From: Helicobacter sp.
Lineage (GTDB): Bacteria; Campylobacterota; Campylobacteria; Campylobacterales; Helicobacteraceae
Direction of reading: 5' to 3'
DNA: 8,098 bases
Assembly (NCBI GenBank): GCA_029257755.1
Contig: JARIAP010000141.1
Location: 1 to 8,098, forward strand
Part shown: piece by piece, positions 1 to 4,784 of the stretch
Numbering within the stretch: the first letter of the stretch is position 1
Layout of the letters: each line of letters opens with the position of its first letter
The notes under the pieces: generated by a model
Told to the model about the DNA's origin: nothing
Database searches by the model: none
What the model saw: only the letters and a program-made list of their open reading frames with translations
Translations under genes and position numbers: made by a program

Positions 1-129
1 ACTATTAGCAAAAAAACCAGCACTTAAGCGTCCATGTGTTGTTAAGTCAATTTTATTTGCCATAAGCCCCTGTGTAACACCTAGTGATATTGTGCATACT
101 AACATACCTTTTTTTATCATATTTATCAT
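1..129 (-). CDS. N-terminus of an exported, probably outer membrane, protein (partial)
   Basis: An open frame runs without a stop from an ATG at 129 to the window edge, giving 43 residues; the rest of the gene lies outside. It starts MINMIKKGMLVC and has a classical signal peptide: a short basic n-region (two Lys), a hydrophobic core of about 15 residues and a likely signal peptidase I site after GLMA, giving a mature start NKIDLTTHGRLSAGFF. The Cys at residue 12 is not in a good lipobox. The Shine-Dalgarno sequence AAGGAAGG lies about 9 bases upstream. A second ATG at 120 is in frame, but the first has the better spacing. A short polar start followed by an aromatic/glycine strand-like segment is typical of epsilonproteobacterial porins, but too little is visible to name a family. 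The exported location is fairly sure; the porin assignment is inference. The strand and the long AT-rich leader region suggest its own promoter, separate from arsRS. Confidence 0.65.
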   Translation of the reverse strand, partial: MINMIKKGMLVCTISLGVTQGLMANKIDLTTHGRLSAGFFANS

Positions 130-154
130 AACTTTATTCCTTCCTTTAAATACT

Positions 155-172
155 CAAATGTTAAAACATTTG
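155..172 (-). promoter_or_regulatory. Perfect dyad in the leader of the exported-protein gene
   Basis: The arms CAAATGTT and AACATTTG are perfect 8-base inverted repeats separated by two bases. The dyad ends 25 bases before the ATG at 129 and lies just upstream of the Shine-Dalgarno sequence. It is more GC-containing than the surrounding DNA. With a two-base spacer it looks more like an operator for a dimeric DNA-binding protein than a stable RNA hairpin, though a 7-pair stem with a four-base loop could form in the mRNA. Function is inferred from symmetry and position only. Confidence 0.45.
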
Positions 173-213
173 GCATGAATATTGTTGTAAAAGTCCATAA
201 AACATAGCTTGAA

Positions 214-219
214 TTTATA
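214..219 (-). promoter_or_regulatory. Possible -10 element for the exported-protein gene
   Basis: On the leftward strand this reads TATAAA, one change from TATAAT, and would start transcription near 207, giving a leader of about 78 bases that includes the 155-172 dyad. Another TATAAA-like hexamer lies some 25 bases further upstream. The region is so AT-rich that chance matches are common, so this is tentative. Confidence 0.25.
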
Positions 220-284
220 ATTTTACATTATTTTTGTAGTTTTATATAAACAATAGTATTTTTATTTATATGAAAAGATTTATA

Positions 285-312
285 ATTCAATATATTATAT
301 AATATATTGAAT
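285..312. repeat. Perfect 28-base palindrome
   Basis: The sequence reads identically on both strands from 285 to 312, beginning ATTCAATATATT and ending in its complement, with the centre between 298 and 299. It has no unpaired spacer. It lies in the middle of the gap between arsS and the exported-protein gene and is not followed by a T tract in either direction, so it does not look like an intrinsic terminator. It could extrude as a cruciform or bind a symmetric regulator. Confidence 0.7.
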
Positions 313-554
313 AACTTATAGAATCTAACAAGTTTCTAAACTTTCATAAATGATTCTAATTTATACATATATTGTATATTATCTCACACTAAAATAAATT
401 TCTATAATTTGTTATGTAAAAATCAACAAAAAAATATATTGATTAAATGTAATAAATCTATAACTCTTATTTTCATGGCATAATTTAAACAATATTATTT
501 AAGTAATACATTTTGAATAATTTTATTATAAAAAAATTAAAATAAACTATGACT

Positions 555-1817
555 TTAATCTGTCTTAATCAAACTTAAATCACAAAAATTTTCAACAATA
601 CAATTTTTAATTGTGAAGATATTATACCCATTCTCATAAGAATACTGCAATTCAAAACCTTGTGTATCAAGTGTTGTTTTAATTATATACATACCAAGAC
701 CAAAACCTTGAGAAAGAGGATTTTTTATATCCTTAAAATATGGCTTAAAATATTCATTAACATTCATTTTTAAGGGTTGTCCCAAATTTTTTATTACTAA
801 ATCTTGTTTAATAGTTTCTATTATAACTTTTGAATCAGAGCTATATTTTATAGCATTATCAAGTAAGTTTTTTATACTTAACGCAAATAAATTAAAATCC
901 GCCTTTATTAAATCATTGCTATGATTACATATAATATTATTTTGATTGTTTGAATCTATAAGCAACATTTCCATAGATTCTTTAATAACATCATCTAGAA
1001 AAAATTGACTCTTTTTTGCAATATAATTTTTACTTGCTAATTGTTCTATTTTTGCAAATTCATCAATAAGAGCATTTAGTCTTTCAAATACATTGCATAA
1101 TCGTTGTTTATATTTTAAATCTTGTATCATTTCTGCAATTATTCTACCTTTTGTAATAGGTGTCTTTAATTCATGCATTATTGAGCGTAAAAAAAGTGTT
1201 CTAGCCTCGCTAACCGCACCAAGTTTTGTAACAGAGTAATTAAATTCTCTAACTAAATCTCCTATTTCATCTTGATTATCAATACCACAAGTAAGCTTTT
1301 TTATCTCATTGTTATTTGCCATAATAGCAATTTCTTGTTTAATGTTATTTAAAGGCATAAGTTTTTTCATTAATGTTACATACACAACTATTAGTATAAT
1401 AGCACCAAACATTGTAATTGTGTGATATTTAGACCAATCAAATGCAATTGGATCTTGATATACTATCAATTCTTTTGTTGTATGAAGTGCAATAAGTATT
1501 TTACTTCCATCTTGTATTACATTTACATTAAAACTACCTATATGTGGTGTTTGTATGTCATCTAATATCTTTTTTTTTATAGAATCTGTTAATTTTACTT
1601 CATGAAAATTTTCTTCTTCAAGAAAACTTTTTATATCCTTCATACTTGCATTATATTGTCTCATTTTACCTATAGCACCAACAATAACATTATATTGTTT
1701 TATGCTTTCTAGTCCGGGTTGTATTTTAACATAAAACAAGGCAACAGCTAAAAAACTTGCAAATGCAAATGCAAACAAAATACTTATTTGAACAAAGATT
1801 GAAGTGCTTCTCCACAT
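555..1817 (-). CDS. arsS: ArsS-type acid-responsive sensor histidine kinase
   Basis: This is an inner membrane sensor kinase of 420 residues that phosphorylates the adjacent ArsR. Domains: membrane helix about 6-29; periplasmic sensor of about 100 residues with several histidines (72, 92, 112, 132); second helix about 134-150; HAMP linker about 151-200; dimerisation helix with the phospho-acceptor His215 in SIMHELKTPITKGR; ATPase domain with an N box NLLDNAIKYS (317-326) and a glycine-rich lid GFGLGMYII (371-379). The HELKTPITKG block, the segment IEQLASKNY, the PYF block and the ending ENFCDL match H. pylori ArsS (HP0165) as I recall it. The DxGxG box is degenerate (KNLGQP), as in that protein. 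Start: a GTG at 1823 is possible, but AGGA at 1826-1829 is only two bases from it and eight bases from the ATG at 1817, so I chose 1817. It follows arsR by 66 bases. In H. pylori this gene ends in a phase-variable C tract; none is seen here, but an A9 tract lies at 1570-1578. Confidence 0.93.
   Translation of the reverse strand: MWRSTSIFVQISILFAFAFASFLAVALFYVKIQPGLESIKQYNVIVGAIGKMRQYNASMKDIKSFLEEENFHEVKLTDSIKKKILDDIQTPHIGSFNVNVIQDGSKILIALHTTKELIVYQDPIAFDWSKYHTITMFGAIILIVVYVTLMKKLMPLNNIKQEIAIMANNNEIKKLTCGIDNQDEIGDLVREFNYSVTKLGAVSEARTLFLRSIMHELKTPITKGRIIAEMIQDLKYKQRLCNVFERLNALIDEFAKIEQLASKNYIAKKSQFFLDDVIKESMEMLLIDSNNQNNIICNHSNDLIKADFNLFALSIKNLLDNAIKYSSDSKVIIETIKQDLVIKNLGQPLKMNVNEYFKPYFKDIKNPLSQGFGLGMYIIKTTLDTQGFELQYSYENGYNIFTIKNCIVENFCDLSLIKTD
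1570..1578 (-). repeat. A9 homopolymer tract inside arsS
   Basis: The coding strand has nine consecutive A bases, encoding most of the SIKKKIL segment in the periplasmic sensor domain. It is the longest single-base run I found in the window. One base lost gives AAA AAA AGA TAT TAG, and one base gained gives AAA GAT ATT AGA TGA, so either slip stops translation within a few codons and leaves only about 85 residues, with no kinase domain. Confidence 0.8.
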
Positions 1818-1846
1818 ATACACATTCCTAATTATTTAATGGGGAG

Positions 1847-1862
1847 TAGGTAAAATTACCTA
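1847..1862 (-). promoter_or_regulatory. Inverted repeat between arsR and arsS
   Basis: The arms TAGGTAA and TTACCTA (plus strand) are perfect 7-base inverted repeats around two A bases. The element sits midway in the arsR-arsS gap, 30 bases upstream of the arsS start. On the leftward transcript the stem is followed by CTCCCC and not by a U run, so it is not a standard terminator. It could adjust arsS levels relative to arsR by pausing or RNA processing, or be a protein-binding site. It contains the 10-mer AAAATTACCT that is also found at the arsR promoter (2611-2620). Confidence 0.45.
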
Positions 1863-1883
1863 ATGTATTTTTAAGTTTTATAT

Positions 1884-2564
1884 TTATGCTTCTAATTTAT
1901 AGCCAACACCACGAACAGATATAATGTATTGTGGATTTTTTGGGTTTTCTTCTATTTTTGAACGCAAACGACCTATTATAACATCTATGCTTTTATTTGA
2001 GCTTTCAGGATTTATAGATTCAGATTCAATAGCAATTGCCTCGCGACTAAATACATGACCTTTTTTGCTAATAAGCAAGGTTAAGATCTCATATTCTGCA
2101 CGAGTTAAATCTAATTTTTTATCTTTAAAATATACTTCTCTTGTATCTTTATCAATAGAAAATATAACAGACTTATCAGAAATTTTTTCTTCTGCTAATT
2201 TTTGAGAATATCGTCTAAGTAAAGATTGTATCCTAGCAACAAGCTCTTTTGGGTCGTATGGTTTTGGTATATAATCATCAGCACCATTATCAAGAGCTTT
2301 AACTTTATCATTTACATCGCTTCTAGCAGAAGATATTATAATAGGAATATTTTTTTGCTTTGCAACTTTCTTACACACCTCTAATCCATCTAAATTTGGC
2401 AAAGTCAAATCAAGTAGCAATAAGTCAAAATGCTTTGTTGCAAGAGCTGACATTCCTGTATATGGTTCATCATAATTTGTTACATTAATATTATGTTTTT
2501 TTAAATATTCAGTTAAAACTTCCGCTAATTCCACATCATCTTCAATCATTAAAATTTCCAACAT
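1884..2564 (-). CDS. arsR: ArsR-type OmpR/PhoB-family response regulator
   Basis: This is a cytoplasmic DNA-binding regulator of 226 residues. The receiver domain (about 1-118) has the acidic pair Asp9/Asp10, the phospho-acceptor Asp52 in [10 protein letters not shown], Ser79 in the usual Ser/Thr position of IIISSARSD and Lys101 in the KPYDP loop. The C-terminal winged-helix domain (about 128-225) carries [14 protein letters not shown], a recognition region [14 protein letters not shown] and ends [11 protein letters not shown]. The sequence, length and Asp52 fit H. pylori ArsR (HP0166), which with ArsS controls acid responses such as urease and other pH-regulated genes, and represses its own operon. 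Start: a GTG at 2573 would lie in the SD itself; AAGAGG (2573-2578) is followed after 8 bases by ATG at 2564, and the product [10 protein letters not shown] then lines up with the H. pylori start. It is divergent from ribH and leads the arsR-arsS transcript. Unlike H. pylori, no hemB-like gene follows arsS here. Confidence 0.95.
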   Translation of the reverse strand: MLEILMIEDDVELAEVLTEYLKKHNINVTNYDEPYTGMSALATKHFDLLLLDLTLPNLDGLEVCKKVAKQKNIPIIISSARSDVNDKVKALDNGADDYIPKPYDPKELVARIQSLLRRYSQKLAEEKISDKSVIFSIDKDTREVYFKDKKLDLTRAEYEILTLLISKKGHVFSREAIAIESESINPESSNKSIDVIIGRLRSKIEENPKNPQYIISVRGVGYKLEA

Positions 2565-2597
2565 ACAAAACACCTCTTATTTTTTGCTAAATTGTAT

Positions 2598-2620
2598 ATT
2601 ATATTATATAAAAATTACCT
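2598..2620 (-). promoter_or_regulatory. Probable arsR promoter with possible operator
   Basis: On the leftward strand two overlapping TATAAT hexamers occur at 2608-2603 and 2603-2598, giving a start of transcription near 2590-2596 and a leader of about 30 bases ending in the AAGAGG SD. Directly upstream, at 2620-2611, the leftward strand reads AGGTAATTTT, a 10-mer repeated in the arsR-arsS inverted repeat. A repressor bound here would touch the -10 region, which would suit autoregulation. The binding role is inference. Confidence 0.5.
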
Positions 2621-2710
2621 TAAATAACTTTATGTATTAAACTCTTATTTATACAATAAATATTTCTACAAACACAATAATACTTAATAATTTATAGATA
2701 AAATATACTT

Positions 2711-2732
2711 TATAATAAAAAAACATTAAAGG
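2711..2732 (+). promoter_or_regulatory. Probable promoter and SD of the ribH-nusB-pyrF operon
   Basis: A perfect TATAAT at 2711-2716 is followed by an A7 run and by the SD AAAGG at 2728-2732, six bases before the ribH ATG. This would give a leader of only about 16 bases, so there is no room for an FMN riboswitch, and none is seen upstream. As is usual in this group, no clear -35 hexamer is visible; the upstream DNA is AT-rich. Confidence 0.5.
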
Positions 2733-2738
2733 TTAGTT

Positions 2739-3206
2739 ATGAAAATATTAGAAGGTAAAATGTCATTACATGGTAATGAACGCATTGCAATTTTATGCAG
2801 TAGATTCAATAGCATGGTTACAGATAGACTTATAGAGGGGGCAAAAGATTGTTATTTAAGGCATGGAGGAAATGATGAAAATCTAACTTTAATAAAAGTT
2901 CCGGGTGCGTTTGAATTGCCATTTATACTAGAAAAGATACTTGAAAATGGAGATTATGATGGAGTATGTGTGCTTGGTGCTATTATTCGTGGTGGAACAC
3001 CACACTTTGATTATGTAGCTGCTGAAGCTACTAAGGGTGTTGCAAATGTAACACTAAAATATGGTGGTGCTGTAAGTTTTGGAATCTTAACAACAGATAG
3101 CATAGAACAAGCATTAGATAGAGCTGGATTAAAAGTAGGCAATAAGGGATTTGAAGCAATGTCAAGTTTAATAGAATTAATAGATGTATATAGGCAAATT
3201 GACTAA
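2739..3206 (+). CDS. ribH: 6,7-dimethyl-8-ribityllumazine synthase
   Basis: This is the penultimate enzyme of riboflavin synthesis. It condenses 5-amino-6-ribitylamino-uracil with 3,4-dihydroxy-2-butanone 4-phosphate, and in the family forms pentamers or 60-subunit shells in the cytoplasm. The 155-residue product is the usual size. It shows the substrate-stacking Phe23 in SRFNSMVTDRL, the VPGAFELPF block (54-62), the phosphate and catalytic loop GAIIRGGTPHFDYV with His89 as general acid/base, the GILTTDSIEQALDRAG block with Arg128, and the C-terminal GNKG. The start has a good SD (AAAGG) and gives the MKILEGK opening common to the family. The TAA stop shares its last A with the nusB ATG, so the two are translationally coupled. 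In H. pylori, kdsA precedes ribH; here the upstream neighbour is the divergent arsR instead. Confidence 0.96.
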   Translation: MKILEGKMSLHGNERIAILCSRFNSMVTDRLIEGAKDCYLRHGGNDENLTLIKVPGAFELPFILEKILENGDYDGVCVLGAIIRGGTPHFDYVAAEATKGVANVTLKYGGAVSFGILTTDSIEQALDRAGLKVGNKGFEAMSSLIELIDVYRQID

Positions 3207-3889
3207 TGGCAACTAGAAAACAAGCTAGAGAAGCAGTAATACAAGTTTTATATGCAATAGAGTTAGGAAATGACAATGCAATAAAACAAGCTAAATTGTT
3301 TTTAGATGGGCAAAAAATAAGAAATAAACAGCAAGAATTTGCATTGTCTTTAATAAATGGAGTAAATGATAATGAGAAATTATTGGTTAAAATTACAAAT
3401 GTATTTTTAAAAACATGGAATGTAGAAAGATTAGGTGTAATTGAAAAAAATATTTTAAAACTAGGAATCTATGAATTACTAAAAACAGATACACAAAGAG
3501 CAATTATTATAAACGAAGCCATTGAACTTACAAAATCTTTTAATGTTAATGACGCTTCTAAATTAGTAAATGGAGTGCTTGATTCTATATCAAAAACAAA
3601 TTTAGATTCTATAATGGAAATGATTAGAAATTATGAAGAATCCAAACAAAATGAAAGCAAAAAACAAAAGAAATATAATATAAACAACAATATGAAACAA
3701 AGAAATGATTCTAAAACCTTAAAAAATATGGATAATAGAAAACAAGATAATAAAATAATAAAAAAAACAAGTAAATACACAAATAAAAAAATATCAAAAA
3801 ATAAAAAAACAAATCAAAATAATATAAGTGAAGTTAAAAACACAACAAAAACACACAAAATAAAACCTGAACCTAAAGGACAAAAATGA
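3206..3889 (+). CDS. nusB: Transcription antitermination protein NusB with long basic C-terminal tail
   Basis: NusB binds boxA RNA with S10 (NusE) and supports antitermination of rRNA operons. Residues 1-141 form the complete all-helical family domain: MATRKQAREAVIQVLYAIE, the middle segment LKTWNVERLGVIEKNILKLGIYELL and the conserved INEAIELTKSF...SKLVNGVLDSI. Normal NusB proteins end there (about 138 residues in H. pylori). This one continues for about 86 residues (142-227) in a low-complexity stretch with 24 Lys, 2 Arg, about 16 Asn and only 8 acidic residues, predicted disordered and strongly positive. The tail DNA is very rich in A on the coding strand, with runs up to A8 (3760-3767). 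There is no interruption of the frame, so it is an extension and not a fusion with a second domain. The start overlaps the ribH stop (TAATG) with only a weak SD, so coupling is likely. The TGA overlaps the pyrF ATG (ATGA), and the tail's last codons carry the pyrF SD. The core assignment is sure; the tail function is unknown. Confidence 0.93.
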   Translation: MATRKQAREAVIQVLYAIELGNDNAIKQAKLFLDGQKIRNKQQEFALSLINGVNDNEKLLVKITNVFLKTWNVERLGVIEKNILKLGIYELLKTDTQRAIIINEAIELTKSFNVNDASKLVNGVLDSISKTNLDSIMEMIRNYEESKQNESKKQKKYNINNNMKQRNDSKTLKNMDNRKQDNKIIKKTSKYTNKKISKNKKTNQNNISEVKNTTKTHKIKPEPKGQK

Positions 3890-4572
3890 AACTTTGTGTA
3901 GCACTTGATATGCCAAGCAAAAAAGACAATTTAATGTTAGCAAAAACAATAAAGTATAACTTTAGCGAAGAAATATGGCTTAAAGTTGGTTTGCGTAGTT
4001 TTATACGAGATGGAAAAGAATTTATACATGAATTGCAAAGTATGGGATTTAGGATTTTTTTAGATTTGAAAATATATGATATACCAAATACAATGCTTGA
4101 TTGTTTAAAAGAATGCCATAATATAGGCATAGACATGATAACAATACATGCAAGTTGCGGTAAAGATGCTATGCAATTATTATCAAATTATGTTTATTCA
4201 AGATCATCTAACATATTGATTATAGCTGTTAGTGCTTTAACTAGCTTTGACAACAATAGTTTTAGAGATATTTACAATATTGATATTGCTAATGGTGTGA
4301 AAAATCTTGCAAAAATCACTTATGATAGTGGCATACATGGGCTTGTTTGTTCCATACAAGAAGTAGAAATTATAAAAAATATCTCCAATTCATTAATAGC
4401 AGTTACCCCGGGTATAAGATTAGAAAAAAACATAGATGATCAAAAAAGAATAGCAAATGTGAAAGAAGCAAAAAAAGCTATGAGTGACTTTATAGTTGTT
4501 GGGAGACCCATTTATAACTCAACAAATACAAAAGAAGTTATCAAGCAGATTCTAAGTGATATAAATTCTTAA
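3886..4572 (+). CDS. pyrF: Orotidine 5'-phosphate decarboxylase
   Basis: This enzyme converts OMP to UMP, the last step of de novo pyrimidine synthesis, in the cytoplasm. The 228-residue product has the expected length for the short bacterial class. Visible features: CVALDMP with Asp8, WLKVGLRSF with Lys33, and the catalytic Asp-Lys-Asp set Asp60, Lys62 and Asp65 in FLDLKIYDIPNTM (Tyr replaces the commoner His before the last Asp, as I recall for H. pylori too). Further on are VSALTSF, the GLVCS block, TPGIRL and DFIVVGRPIY, whose Arg binds the substrate phosphate. AAAGGA at 3875-3880, inside nusB, is five bases from the ATG, and start and stop overlap as ATGA, so translation is probably coupled to nusB. 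It is the last gene of the operon. In H. pylori panC follows pyrF, but here a convergent transporter gene follows. Confidence 0.96.
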   Translation: MKLCVALDMPSKKDNLMLAKTIKYNFSEEIWLKVGLRSFIRDGKEFIHELQSMGFRIFLDLKIYDIPNTMLDCLKECHNIGIDMITIHASCGKDAMQLLSNYVYSRSSNILIIAVSALTSFDNNSFRDIYNIDIANGVKNLAKITYDSGIHGLVCSIQEVEIIKNISNSLIAVTPGIRLEKNIDDQKRIANVKEAKKAMSDFIVVGRPIYNSTNTKEVIKQILSDINS

Positions 4573-4681
4573 TGGTTTATGAATTAATACAATAAAAATA
4601 ACTAACTACAAATAAAGTTTGATTTCATATATAATGTATAATTTATAAAAATACATATAAATACCAATAAAATTAAACACT

Positions 4682-4775
4682 TATAATATAGTATGATAAT
4701 TATCGTATAAACAATATATTAAAGGATAAACTATTGCTAATATTTGTAATAGATTTTAACTATATTATTGATTGA
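4682..4775 (+). promoter_or_regulatory. Orphan promoter, operator-like dyad and SD, with a 13-codon frame
   Basis: In the gap between pyrF and the convergent symporter, the rightward strand has a perfect TATAAT (4682-4687) and then a 16-base dyad (4692-4707) with a perfect GATAATTATC core and seven of eight pairs matching. A consensus AAAGGA follows at 4721-4726, and seven bases later a TTG (4734) opens a frame of only 13 codons, reading MLIFVIDFNYIID and ending at TGA 4773-4775. No longer credible rightward gene follows: the DNA beyond is the 3' end of the symporter on the other strand. This may be a tiny gene, a small RNA, or the 5' scar of a deleted gene. The dyad resembles part of a Fur-type site but is too short for the canonical one. 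Confidence 0.35.
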
Positions 4776-4784
4776 TAAACAATA

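Larger units (their letters stand above)
130..554. other. 425-base AT-rich intergenic region
   Basis: No coding frame with a credible start, SD and length is seen on either strand. It separates the end of arsS from the start of the exported-protein gene, both read leftward, so it should hold the arsRS transcript end and the promoter of the next gene. It contains a leader dyad (155-172), a perfect 28-base palindrome (285-312), and a nested weak inverted repeat at 319-358 (outer arms TAGAATC/GATTCTA, inner arms AAGTTT/AAACTT). Just after the arsS stop, at 518-539, an all-A/U hairpin (arms TAATTTT/AAAATTA on the leftward transcript) is the only terminator candidate. It has no GC pairs, so it is weak. 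Confidence 0.6.

Noticed and set aside
319..358. Nested inverted repeat as a small RNA gene
   Set aside because: The stems are short, the inner loop is only two bases, and no adjacent promoter and terminator pair supports a discrete transcript.
3031..3276. Leftward 81-codon open frame across the ribH-nusB junction
   Set aside because: It is a leucine-rich shadow of two well-identified overlapping genes.
3873..4136. Leftward 87-codon open frame opposite the start of pyrF
   Set aside because: It mirrors the conserved pyrF frame and has no independent support.
4634..4656. ATGTAT/ATACAT hairpin after pyrF as an operon terminator
   Set aside because: The stem is six weak pairs around an 11-base loop with no U tract; chance is likely in such AT-rich DNA.
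4692..4707. Canonical Fur box
   Set aside because: The GATAATTATC core lacks the spacer and full half-sites of the TGATAATnATTATCA-type site, so only an operator-like dyad is claimed.
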